In this document: positions 1 through 7,516 of the stretch, in pieces
Layout: each line of letters begins with the position of its first letter
Position numbering within the stretch: position 1 is the stretch's first letter
Assembly: GCA_964586855.1 (NCBI GenBank)
Contig: CAZPHO010000005.1
Coordinates: 1-51,198, forward strand
Direction of reading: 5' to 3'
From: CAYLXN01 sp964586855
GTDB lineage: Bacteria > Patescibacteriota > Saccharimonadia > Saccharimonadales > Saccharimonadaceae
DNA length: 51,198 bases
Translations under genes and position numbers: made by a program
Notes under the pieces: generated by a model
The model's input: the letters and a program-made list of their open reading frames with translations, nothing else
Told to the model about the DNA's origin: nothing
Databases searched by the model: none

Positions 1-795
1 GTTGAGCGAGGTGATTTTGCTAATCTGCCAGATGGGTTTAAAATCCCAGCTAATTTACCAAATGGCAACTATCAGTTAATTGTTCGAGCTAAAGATCAGC
101 TTGAAAACCAAGACGAAAAGACTGCTGAGTTTACTATTGATGTCACAGAAGTCGTTCCAGAAGAAGAGGCGACTCCGTTGACGATTACCAGCTTGACCTC
201 TGATAGTTCAGGCAGGATTAATATTAGAGGGATAGCGACACCCGGTGCGAAGGTGACAATTAACTATGGCGGCCTTTCGACCTCAACCGTTACGGCAAAC
301 TCTACCAGCGGTGTGTGGTCGTCGACCAGAAGCAATTCGCCAAGCGGCAACTACGCGATTGTCGTTACTGCTCAAGATGCAGGTCGGCTGTTGACTAAAC
401 TCGAAGAGCAAGTGACGGTTGTTCGCACGGCCAGCACGAATATCTCTCAGCAAGCATCACGAGTTGCTAGTCTACGAGCCGCTCCAATTAGGACTTTTCA
501 GAACTACTTTGCCACCATCATTGGTGCCGCCGACATTGCTCCAGAGGCAACTCCAGCTGCTGAAGACACTCAAGAAGATGCCGCTCAAGCCGAAGTCTTA
601 GGTGCAACCGATTATGACCGCACCGCAACCCCCCAGGCCAATCAAGAAGTTTTGGGCGCAACCAACCGACGTTGGTCGCTGTTTGGCCTAGCTTGGTATT
701 GGTGGCTGGTTATTTTAGCCGCCACTATCAGTTTGCTCTGGCTAATTGTTGCTCTCGTCCGTCGCAACCGCGATGAATACAGCCGCTTTGCCTAA
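1..795 (+). CDS. Ig-like repeat surface protein, C-terminally membrane anchored (5' partial)
   Basis: The frame is open from base 1, so the N-terminus lies outside the window; 264 codons are visible. The protein is rich in Thr/Ser/Asn beta-strand sequence of bacterial Ig-like/adhesin type (roughly residues 1-145, two modules, the second beginning near TPLTITSL). A Glu/Ala/Thr-rich linker follows, carrying two copies of the short motif EVLGAT, then a single hydrophobic helix (around residues 228-254) and a cytoplasmic RRNRDEYSRFA tail. This suggests an outward-facing stalk held by one membrane helix. A strong terminator follows at 813-841. Ligand and exact family are not recognised; cell-surface location is inferred from architecture. 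Confidence 0.7.
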   Translation, partial: VERGDFANLPDGFKIPANLPNGNYQLIVRAKDQLENQDEKTAEFTIDVTEVVPEEEATPLTITSLTSDSSGRINIRGIATPGAKVTINYGGLSTSTVTANSTSGVWSSTRSNSPSGNYAIVVTAQDAGRLLTKLEEQVTVVRTASTNISQQASRVASLRAAPIRTFQNYFATIIGAADIAPEATPAAEDTQEDAAQAEVLGATDYDRTATPQANQEVLGATNRRWSLFGLAWYWWLVILAATISLLWLIVALVRRNRDEYSRFA

Positions 796-812
796 AATCG
801 TTGTTAAGCTTA

Positions 813-841
813 AAAAGCTGGTGCCAAAAGCACTAGCTTTT
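813..841 (+). terminator. Rho-independent terminator after the Ig-like protein
   Basis: A 12-bp stem (arms 813-824 and 830-841, one G-T wobble, 5-nt loop CAAAA) begins with A-rich and ends with T-rich sequence, 17 nt after the stop codon. Confidence 0.85.
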
Positions 842-903
842 TAGTTGTGGCTATGCTACACTGAAATTGTCCACTGTCAACATAAACAGTAAATTAACCA
901 AAA

Positions 904-1521
904 ATGAACCAAACTCGCGCTAGATTTATTATTTTTGGGCTGCTAGTCGGTCTGTTTATTAATTTTGGATTCAGCCAATCAAGCCTAGCAGTCTCAATTA
1001 ACAGCCAAGAGTTGTTGGATTTAACCAACAATCAGCGCCAACAACAAGCTTTGCCGACTCTGATCCTCTCCGATAAATTGACGGAAGCTGCCAAATTGAA
1101 AGCGGAAGATATGCTCAAAAACCAATACTGGGCTCATAGTTCGCAAACTGGAGTTGATCCTTGGCACTGGTTTGATCAGGTTGATTACGCTTATCAGTTG
1201 GCTGGTGAAAATTTAGCCAAAAATTATTCTACCTCTGAGCAAGCCGTCGAGGCCTGGATGAACTCACCAACCCATCGTGATAATCTACTAAACCCCAAAT
1301 TCACCGAAATTGGCTTTGCAATTGTTGAAGGCAAAATAAATAGTGAACCGGTCAAGCTGGTGGTGGCGCTTTATGGTCAGCCACGAGCGGCAGTTCTCGG
1401 GCAGGCAGCCGTCAGTCCAGGTAGTTTTGAATTAAATCCTTCGACGATTATGGCGGCTTCACCTCTGATTGGTTTTGCTGGGTTGGCAGCCTTTAGCCGC
1501 TCTCGACGGCCTTTTGGCTAA
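904..1521 (+). CDS. Secreted CAP/SCP (YkwD-like) domain protein
   Basis: This 205-residue protein has an N-terminal signal peptide or anchor (residues 6-29, ending SSLAVS), then a CAP (cysteine-rich secretory/PR-1, YkwD type) domain at about 32-155. Diagnostic features are LTNNQRQQQALPTL, YWAHSS, the GENLAKNY block and W-x-x-SPTHRDNLL. The conserved CAP histidines and acidic residues (AHSS, GENLA, HRDN) are visible. A VLG motif precedes a second hydrophobic segment (about 176-195) and an Arg-rich SRSRRPFG tail, so the domain is probably held outside the membrane. CAP proteins in bacteria are extracellular with poorly known activity. The ATG at 904 is preceded by A-rich sequence without a strong Shine-Dalgarno; a possible -10 (TACACT) lies near 855. 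Confidence 0.85.
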   Translation: MNQTRARFIIFGLLVGLFINFGFSQSSLAVSINSQELLDLTNNQRQQQALPTLILSDKLTEAAKLKAEDMLKNQYWAHSSQTGVDPWHWFDQVDYAYQLAGENLAKNYSTSEQAVEAWMNSPTHRDNLLNPKFTEIGFAIVEGKINSEPVKLVVALYGQPRAAVLGQAAVSPGSFELNPSTIMAASPLIGFAGLAAFSRSRRPFG

Positions 1522-1554
1522 AAATTAAGTCATATCTGGCCTAAAAAATCAACA

Positions 1555-1581
1555 TTAGCACTCTTGACAATAGAGTGCTAA
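1555..1581 (+). promoter_or_regulatory. CIRCE operator 1 of dnaK (perfect), HrcA site
   Basis: Perfect TTAGCACTC-N9-GAGTGCTAA inverted repeat. The N9 spacer holds the -35 hexamer TTGACA (1564-1569), so HrcA binding would cover the promoter. CIRCE is the known binding site of the heat-shock repressor HrcA; hrcA itself is not in the window. Confidence 0.95.
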
Positions 1582-1593
1582 TTTAGCTATAAT
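1564..1593 (+). promoter_or_regulatory. dnaK sigma-70-type promoter
   Basis: Consensus TTGACA (1564-1569), 18-bp spacer, consensus TATAAT (1588-1593). The start codon is at 1677, so a leader of about 75 nt carries the second CIRCE and an AGAAAGGA Shine-Dalgarno. Confidence 0.9.
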
Positions 1594-1601
1594 AGAACAG
1601 A

Positions 1602-1628
1602 TTAGCACTCGTGTTATCTGATTGCTAA
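1602..1628 (+). promoter_or_regulatory. CIRCE operator 2 of dnaK (one mismatch)
   Basis: TTAGCACTC-N9-GATTGCTAA, one base from consensus, placed at or just after the expected transcription start. Two stacked CIRCEs imply tight HrcA control, and the second could also fold in the mRNA leader. Confidence 0.85.
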
Positions 1629-1676
1629 TTTCTGCACAACTTTTAAATCATTATAATTTAATTAAGAAAGGACAAT

Positions 1677-3569
1677 ATGGGGAAAATTATTGGAATTGAC
1701 CTCGGGACCACCAACAGCGCCATGGCTTACATGGTGGCTGGTAAGCCCGAAATCATCACCAATGCTGAGGGTGATCGAACCACGCCCAGTGTGGTGGCGA
1801 TCAACAAAAAAGGTGAGCGCTTAGTTGGCAAAATCGCTCAGCGTCAACGAGTCACTAACTCAAAAAATACCATTTATGGTGTCAAGCGACTAATTGGACG
1901 TAAGTTTAACGATCCAGAGATCCAAGAAGATGCTAAGATTTTGCCGTTTGAGCTGGTTGACAAAAACGGTTTAGTGGCAGTCAAGATGGGTGACGATGAA
2001 TATACGCCAGAAGAGATCTCAGCCATGACTTTGTCGAAAATGAAGGCTGATGCTGAGAAGGTCTTGGGTGAAAAAGTCACTGAAGCGGTGATCACCGTGC
2101 CAGCTTATTTCGATGATTCTCAGCGTCAAGCAACCAAGGATGCGGGTAAGATTGCTGGACTTGAGGTCAAGCGAATTATCAATGAGCCAACGGCTGCGGC
2201 CTTGGCTTATGGACTGGAGGCTAAAAATGATGAACAAATTGTGGTTTTCGACCTTGGTGGCGGAACTTTTGACGTATCGGTACTAGAAATTGGTGATGGT
2301 GTGTTTGAGGTTAAATCAACCAATGGTGACACGCACCTCGGTGGTGAGGATTTTGATAATCGAATCGTGACTCATTTTCTGAAGGAGTTTAAAGATAGCG
2401 AAGGAATTGATCTGTCGAAAGACAATGCTGCTATGCAGCGACTCAAGGATGAAGCCGAAAAAGCCAAGAAAGAGCTGTCGACGGCTAACGAATATCAAGT
2501 TAATTTGCCATTTATCACTGCCGATGATGAAGGTCCGAAGCACTTCGAGTATAACTTAACTCGTGCCAAGATGGTAGAGATGGTGCAAGATCTGATTGAC
2601 GGTCTTGAGAGGCCAGTCAAGCAGGCGCTTAAAGATGCTAAACTGGCGCCCAAAGACATTGAAAGTGTGGTTTTGGTTGGTGGCATGACTCGTATGCCAG
2701 CCGTAGTTGATAAAGTTAAGCAAATATTTGGTAAAGAGCCAATGCAAGGAGTGAATCCAGATGAAGTGGTCGCAGTTGGTGCCGCGATCCAGGGCGGCGT
2801 GCTAGCTGGTGATGTCAAGGACGTATTGCTACTTGATGTGACACCGTTGTCGTTGGGAATCGAGACTATGGGCGGCGTCTCAACCAAATTAATTGAGCGC
2901 AACTCAACCATTCCGACTTCCAAGTCGCAAGTCTTCTCAACCGCAGCCGATAGTCAGCCCCAAGTTGAAATTCATGTCCTGCAGGGTGAGCGTGAAATGG
3001 CAGCCGACAATAAATCGCTTGGTCGATTTATTCTCGATGGTATCGCTCCAGCGCCACGTGGCATTCCGCAAATTGAAGTCACTTTTAATCTCGACGCTAA
3101 CGGTATTTTGAATGTTTCGGCCAAAGACAAAGGCACAGGCAAAGAGCAATCGATTACCATCCAAAACTCAGGCAATATGAGCAAGGATGATATCGAAAAA
3201 GCTCAGAAAGAGGCCGAACTGCATGCTGACGAAGACAAGAAGAAACGTGAAGTGATTGAGGCTAAGAATACACTCGAAAGCACGATTTATCAGGCTGAAA
3301 AAATGCCCGATGAGTTCAAGGACAAGATTTCTGATGAGGACAAGGAGGCAGTCAAAAAAGCAGTTGAAGATGCCAAAAAGCACCAATCTTCAGAAGATAA
3401 ATCAGAGATTGAAAAAGCGATCAAGACTCTGAATGATGTGATTATGCCAATTGGCTCTAAGATGTATCAGGCTAAGGCTGAAGAGGACAAAAAAACCGAT
3501 GCCAAAGATGATAAGACTGACAAAAAAGACGATGAGCCGGTTGAGGGTGAAGTTGTCGACAAAAAATAA
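1677..3569 (+). CDS. dnaK: Chaperone protein DnaK (Hsp70)
   Basis: Full-length 630-residue Hsp70. The ATPase domain starts with IGIDLGTTNSAMA (residues 5-17) and carries the phosphate-binding FDLGGGTFDVS block near 188 and the VVLVGGMTRMP block near 330. The interdomain linker DVLLLDVTPLSLG lies at about 380-392, followed by the substrate-binding beta domain and helical lid, ending in an acidic/Lys tail with the typical VEGEVVDKK. It refolds and holds client proteins in the cytoplasm together with DnaJ (4449) and GrpE. grpE is not adjacent, unlike the common hrcA-grpE-dnaK-dnaJ order. Control is by two CIRCE elements; AGAAAGGA before ATG 1677 fixes the start. Confidence 0.99.
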   Translation: MGKIIGIDLGTTNSAMAYMVAGKPEIITNAEGDRTTPSVVAINKKGERLVGKIAQRQRVTNSKNTIYGVKRLIGRKFNDPEIQEDAKILPFELVDKNGLVAVKMGDDEYTPEEISAMTLSKMKADAEKVLGEKVTEAVITVPAYFDDSQRQATKDAGKIAGLEVKRIINEPTAAALAYGLEAKNDEQIVVFDLGGGTFDVSVLEIGDGVFEVKSTNGDTHLGGEDFDNRIVTHFLKEFKDSEGIDLSKDNAAMQRLKDEAEKAKKELSTANEYQVNLPFITADDEGPKHFEYNLTRAKMVEMVQDLIDGLERPVKQALKDAKLAPKDIESVVLVGGMTRMPAVVDKVKQIFGKEPMQGVNPDEVVAVGAAIQGGVLAGDVKDVLLLDVTPLSLGIETMGGVSTKLIERNSTIPTSKSQVFSTAADSQPQVEIHVLQGEREMAADNKSLGRFILDGIAPAPRGIPQIEVTFNLDANGILNVSAKDKGTGKEQSITIQNSGNMSKDDIEKAQKEAELHADEDKKKREVIEAKNTLESTIYQAEKMPDEFKDKISDEDKEAVKKAVEDAKKHQSSEDKSEIEKAIKTLNDVIMPIGSKMYQAKAEEDKKTDAKDDKTDKKDDEPVEGEVVDKK

Positions 3570-3588
3570 TCTAGCTACAGTCAAACAT

Positions 3589-3620
3589 AAAAGTCACCAC
3601 CCGATCAGGCGGTGACTTTT
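3589..3620 (+). terminator. Rho-independent terminator after dnaK
   Basis: Perfect 10-bp stem AAAAGTCACC / GGTGACTTTT (3589-3598 and 3611-3620) with a 12-nt loop, 19 nt after the dnaK stop. Confidence 0.9.
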
Positions 3621-3627
3621 AGTTAGA

Positions 3628-3656
3628 TTGATAACTTTGCTCAGCAATGGTATAAT
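3628..3656 (+). promoter_or_regulatory. Promoter of the YggT-like gene
   Basis: TTGATA (3628-3633), 17-bp spacer, TATAAT (3651-3656); a GAAAGGA Shine-Dalgarno sits before ATG 3684. Confidence 0.8.
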
Positions 3657-3683
3657 TTAATCACAATTAACCGAAAGGATTAT

Positions 3684-4088
3684 ATGGACAATATTGACAA
3701 TGAACAACAAACCACCCAAGTCGAGAGCACAACTGCTCAACAGGGTAACACGACTATCGAAAAACAAACTGTCCGCAACGAAGCGACCGTGTCGACTCGA
3801 ACTATGGTCGAGCGCATTGTCTGGTTTATTATCGGCTTTATCGCTGTAGTAATCGCTATCAGAATCGTTTTGATGCTGCTTGGCGCCAACCAAGGCAACG
3901 CTTTTGTCGATTTTATTTACAGCTTGGGCGGCTTCTTCGCCGCGCCATTCTTCGGTATCTTTGGCTATAGCCCAGCCTATGGCAGCTCGGTTTTTGAGAT
4001 CAGCTCGCTGGTAGCAATTTTGGTTTACGTGCTAATCGGCTGGGGAATCACCAAAGCCCTCAACATCAGCAGTCCAAAAGAAGTTTAG
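3684..4088 (+). CDS. YggT/YlmG-like integral membrane protein
   Basis: A 134-residue protein with a polar Gln/Thr-rich N-terminal 45 residues, then two hydrophobic helices (about 46-70 and 108-128) separated by a semi-hydrophobic loop. The pattern RIVLMLLGANQGNAFVDFIY, an APFFGIF turn, then SSLVAILVYVLIGWGI matches the YggT (YlmG) family. Family members are small membrane proteins linked to envelope or division-associated gene clusters; no biochemical role can be given. It has its own promoter and terminator, so it is a single-gene unit between dnaK and dnaJ. Family assignment is by motif recognition and is moderately sure. Confidence 0.7.
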   Translation: MDNIDNEQQTTQVESTTAQQGNTTIEKQTVRNEATVSTRTMVERIVWFIIGFIAVVIAIRIVLMLLGANQGNAFVDFIYSLGGFFAAPFFGIFGYSPAYGSSVFEISSLVAILVYVLIGWGITKALNISSPKEV

Positions 4089-4107
4089 CTTTAACTCAAA
4101 ACAAGAA

Positions 4108-4133
4108 AAAACCACCCAGCAATGGGTGGTTTT
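4108..4133. terminator. Bidirectional terminator between the YggT-like gene and the small reverse gene
   Basis: Perfect 10-bp stem AAAACCACCC / GGGTGGTTTT with 6-nt loop, A-tract on one side and T-tract on the other, so it can serve the plus-strand gene and the minus-strand gene ending at 4147. Confidence 0.85.
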
Positions 4134-4146
4134 GATAGAAAAGAAC

Positions 4147-4311
4147 TCATCGGCGCATGGCTTTGGGTGAGCGGTAATATCGCTCCTTTTGCCTTTTTGC
4201 CTGCCTGTTGTCTTGAATTGTGTCATCCCCCGACGCGTTGGTGGAGGTGACGAAAAATCCTTTCTCGTCTTTTTCGAAGTAAATTTTCTCTCTTTGCTCT
4301 GCTTGTTTCAT
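4147..4311 (-). CDS. Small highly charged protein, 54 residues, function unknown
   Basis: Reverse-strand reading frame from ATG (4311) to TGA (4147). The product begins MKQAEQREKIYFEKDEKG and ends RYYRSPKAMRR; it is rich in Lys, Arg, Glu and Gln, with no signal peptide or membrane helix. Support for a real gene: a strong Shine-Dalgarno (GAGGAGG) 7-8 nt before the ATG, a promoter on the same strand (rc TTGACT, 16 bp, TAAGAT at 4388-4361) and a terminator just beyond the stop. It lies between the chaperone genes dnaK and dnaJ, divergent from dnaJ. I do not recognise a family. Confidence 0.65.
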   Translation of the reverse strand: MKQAEQREKIYFEKDEKGFFVTSTNASGDDTIQDNRQAKRQKERYYRSPKAMRR

Positions 4312-4360
4312 CGCGCTTCCTCCTCATGAAATTTTAGCAAACGACAATTTGCTGGCTACT

Positions 4361-4388
4361 ATCTTAACATAAAAGCTATAAAAGTCAA
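4361..4388 (-). promoter_or_regulatory. Promoter of the 54-residue reverse gene
   Basis: On the minus strand TTGACT (4388-4383), 16-bp spacer, TAAGAT (4366-4361). It lies back to back with the dnaJ promoter (4413-4441). Confidence 0.6.
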
Positions 4389-4403
4389 TAGCAGAATGCC
4401 ATT

Positions 4404-4441
4404 TTAGCAGTCTAGACTTTTGAGTGCTAAAAGAGTATAAT
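4404..4441 (+). promoter_or_regulatory. dnaJ promoter with embedded CIRCE
   Basis: TTAGCAGTC-N9-GAGTGCTAA (4404-4430; one mismatch from consensus CIRCE). As at dnaK, the N9 spacer contains the -35 (TAGACT, 4413-4418); after 17 bp comes TATAAT (4436-4441). Only 7 nt separate the -10 from ATG 4449, so transcription probably starts at or next to the A of the start codon. Confidence 0.85.
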
Positions 4442-4448
4442 TTAGACA

Positions 4449-5555
4449 ATGGCAAAGCAAGATTATTATGAAATTTTAGGCGTAGCAAAAACTGCGTCAG
4501 CTGATGAAATCAAAAAAGCTTTTCGCAAGCTAGCGGTCAAATATCACCCTGATAAAGATGGTGGCAATGAAGACAAGTTCAAAGAAATCAATGAAGCCTA
4601 TGAAGTCCTGAAGGATGCAGATAAGCGCCAACGCTATGATCAGTTTGGACATGCGGGTGTCGGCGGCAATGCGGGCGCAGGTGGCAATCCGTTCGAAGGT
4701 TTTGGTGGCTTTGGTAATTTTGGCGGGCAGGAGGTTCATTTTGACTTTGGTGGCGGTGATTTTGGTGATATTTTTGGTAGTTTTTTCGGTGGCGGTCGGC
4801 CTCAACACCAAACCGAGCGTCGTGGTCGAGATGTCGAAACTAGTATGAGTTTAACTTTTGAAGAGGCGGTGTTTGGGGTGGAGAAAGAGGTTTCGCTTGA
4901 GATCGATGATATTTGCGACCACTGCCATGGCAGTGGAGCGGAGCCAGGTCACGACATGAAAACCTGCCCGACTTGTCAGGGTGCAGGCCAGATTAATCAG
5001 CCAGTGCAGACCCTATTTGGCACCATCAACCAAACTCGAGTTTGCCCGACTTGTGCTGGCAAGGGCAAGGTTCCTGAAAAAGACTGCACAGTTTGTGGCG
5101 GGCAGGGCACGCGACGAGTTAAGCAGAAGTTTAAGGTCAAAATCCCAGCTGGGATTGATGATGGGGCGACTATTCGCTTGCGTGAAAAAGGTGAAGCGGT
5201 GGCCGACGGCAAAAAGGGCGATTTATATATTAACATCCACGTCAAAGCTCACAAAAAGTTTACCAGAGAGGGTGATATTATTTTGTCAGATGAAGAGATT
5301 GATATGGTTGGGGCAGCTCTGGGGACAGTGATTGACGTCGAGACTGTCGATGGCGTGGTTCAGATGAAAGTTCCAGCTGGCACTCAGTCTGGTGCTGATT
5401 TTAAGCTGTCTGGTCATGGGGTAGCTCGACCAAATTCGACCGTTCGTGGTCCACACATTGTCAATCTGATTGTCAAGACGCCAACCCGCCTGAGTAAGAA
5501 GCAAAAAGAATTACTGAAAGAGTTTGGTCAGAGCAAAAAACGAGGGCTGTTTTAG
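4449..5555 (+). CDS. dnaJ: Chaperone protein DnaJ (Hsp40)
   Basis: A 368-residue type I DnaJ: J-domain (residues 1-68, with HPD in YHPDKDG), Gly/Phe-rich linker (about 72-125), four Cys-x-x-Cys-x-Gly-x-Gly zinc-finger repeats (CDHCHGSG near 155, CPTCQGAG near 171, CPTCAGKG near 197, CTVCGGQG near 212), then the C-terminal substrate-binding domains. It delivers clients to DnaK and stimulates its ATPase. A CIRCE overlaps its promoter, so it shares HrcA control with dnaK although transcribed separately. No Shine-Dalgarno is present; the -10 sits 7 nt before the ATG, so the mRNA is probably leaderless. The next gene follows 18 nt after the stop and may be cotranscribed. Confidence 0.98.
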   Translation: MAKQDYYEILGVAKTASADEIKKAFRKLAVKYHPDKDGGNEDKFKEINEAYEVLKDADKRQRYDQFGHAGVGGNAGAGGNPFEGFGGFGNFGGQEVHFDFGGGDFGDIFGSFFGGGRPQHQTERRGRDVETSMSLTFEEAVFGVEKEVSLEIDDICDHCHGSGAEPGHDMKTCPTCQGAGQINQPVQTLFGTINQTRVCPTCAGKGKVPEKDCTVCGGQGTRRVKQKFKVKIPAGIDDGATIRLREKGEAVADGKKGDLYINIHVKAHKKFTREGDIILSDEEIDMVGAALGTVIDVETVDGVVQMKVPAGTQSGADFKLSGHGVARPNSTVRGPHIVNLIVKTPTRLSKKQKELLKEFGQSKKRGLF

Positions 5556-5573
5556 GATAGTAAAAGGAGAGAT

Positions 5574-7322
5574 ATGAGTTCCGAAAAAGAAAATTATCAA
5601 CCAAGTACTAAAACCTCAGAGGAGAAGATTGCTGAGATGTATGCTGGCAATTATCTTGAACGATCGGGAATTAACTCACGACAGGCGGTCGAAGCTCTGA
5701 TGTCACCGCCAGAATCACCTCTATCGAACGAAGACAAGGATCGGGCCTATCGGTTTGAGCAGCAAATTTTAGACACCGAGACTGAAAAGGCAGAGACCGT
5801 TGGCTTAATTCTTGCACCTAGCACTCCTTCGCTTTCGCCATCTTTTTTCGCTTAGGCTTTTGTCCAGGAGCAGATTGTCGTCGAGGGGGCAGAGTTACCG
5901 CAGTTTGAAGATCACGACAATGTTTGCGCTTGGCTGACTCAGTCAGCCAAAGATCAGTCTATTGACAAGAAACAATTTCAAGAACTAGCTCGTCAGAGTC
6001 AGAGTTTTTACGAACAGCAGGTGGCGGATAGAATCGTCAATCAGCAACCAATAGATGCAGAGTTGCTAGCGAGTCGACAGATAGTGATTGAGCCAGAAAA
6101 GGTTATTTCGGTTGCTGAGAGACCAAAAGCGGCTCGCTCGGAGCTAAAGAACCTTCTAAGCGGCGACCAGTTAAAGGAGGATAATCAATTAGCTCAAGCA
6201 AAAACTGCTTTCGCTGAGATTTATTTAGCTAAAATTAATAGCAAGCTGGCCTCGGTTATTCCTAAGCTCGACATTTTAGCTCAGCAGTCAGAAATTATTC
6301 AAGATAATGAGACGGCCGCTCATAGCTACAACGCTCTGTCCAAACCAATGCGCGAAGAGATCTTTAAAGAAGATGGCACGTCCGATCGGTTGTTTGAGCG
6401 GTTAGATTATTTACGCAATGGAATAGCGCTAAATGAAGATGGAGCTTCAGCTATTAGCCAGCGAATTCAGTCTCAAGAAGCTCTTGGTTCTAATCAGGCC
6501 TTGTTTTCTCCAGAGGAAGTAGCCAGACTAAAGGCTGAAAAAGTGTCGCCCGAAGACACGCAAATATATTTTACTGAGATACTAAAGCGTGCAGGCATTC
6601 ACAAAGATCAAATTGGCGAGAAAGGCTTTGATGTAGAAATCAACCCAGGAAAGACGATCTTTTCGGTTGACTCTTCGAAAAATCATCTGAAGGTAGGTAA
6701 CAAAGAGAGGCCCCTAGATGAGGTTTTAGTCGTGGGAGTAGCTCATGAATTTGAACATATTAGCCAAGCTATGGCTGATAAGCGGGTTGGCGAGGTAGTT
6801 AAAATTGCTGGTCAGAAAGGCAAGCGAGTTGGCGGGTTAAAAGAAGCTGGCGCTCTAAGGTCAGAGAATGAAGCTAGGTTTAAGTTGTTTGGTGAGACTA
6901 AGCCGCGGGTTAATACCTATGGCGCAGCACTTAAAAAACTAGAGCAGGGAGAGCCGCTCGAAAATGCGATACAAGCTTTTTATGATGAGAAGCTCAAATA
7001 CTCACCCAATTTGGATAAAACCAAGGTTGCGCAAGAGGCGGCCAACCGAGTGGTTCGGCTATTGCGATTCCCCGGTCAAAACTCGCAGCCACTAGCCTAT
7101 GCTGAGGCGATGATTTTAGAGGATGAACTCAAAAGTTGTGGGGGAGAGGCTAAATCGAGGGCGACGGCTATTACCAGTCTCGACTTGGTCGACCAAATGC
7201 GACTTCATCAATTTGGTCTTTTGCCAGACATTGACGGCTTGGGAACTGACTGGTTGTCAATTGGACTGGAGGTGCTGGAAGAAAGAATAGCGATCGTGCT
7301 TGGCAAAGAAGTGAGCTCGTAG
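5574..7322 (+). pseudogene. Zincin-like (HEFEH) protein gene interrupted by an in-frame TAG
   Basis: ATG 5574 has a good Shine-Dalgarno (AAAGGAGAG). The frame runs 93 codons to TAG at 5853-5855, then continues in the same frame without another stop to 7322. The segment after the TAG has coding character (AFVQEQIVVEGAEL, then helical acidic sequence) and no well-placed start until GTG 6021, so one 582-codon gene with a single stop is the simplest reading. The C-terminal half contains HEFEHISQ, an HExxH zinc-peptidase motif, with downstream Glu-rich SENEAR that could provide a third ligand. I cannot assign a named family. The stop could be a true mutation, a sequencing error, or the two parts could be separately expressed. 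Confidence 0.6.
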
Positions 7323-7429
7323 AAAAATTACAGTGTTTAAAGCTGTCTGCTCTTGGCTGGGCTAAGAGAGGTTGAGCCAGAAAGAATAATTTTTAGCTAC
7401 AAATTTTTCTAATGATAGCTTTGCAGCTG

Positions 7430-7457
7430 TTGATTATATGCAAAAATATTGTATAAT
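7430..7457 (+). promoter_or_regulatory. Promoter of the Rim-like operon
   Basis: TTGATT (7430-7435), 16-bp spacer, TATAAT (7452-7457). The leader to ATG 7517 is about 52 nt and ends in AAGGAAGG. The rest of the 185-nt gap (7323-7507) shows no gene or convincing terminator. Confidence 0.7.
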
Positions 7458-7516
7458 CCGAAGACAGAGATAAGTGGGTTTAAGTGTTCGTATGATCAAA
7501 AAGGAAGGTGTTTCTG

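Noticed and set aside
2495..2923. Minus-strand reading frame of 142 codons inside dnaK
   Set aside because: Shadow of the dnaK coding frame; no promoter or ribosome site, composition explained by the opposite strand.
5853..5855. Global stop-codon recoding to explain the in-frame TAG
   Set aside because: TAG ends other good genes (for example rny and thyA) and TGA ends the ABC ATPase gene, so all three codons behave as stops.
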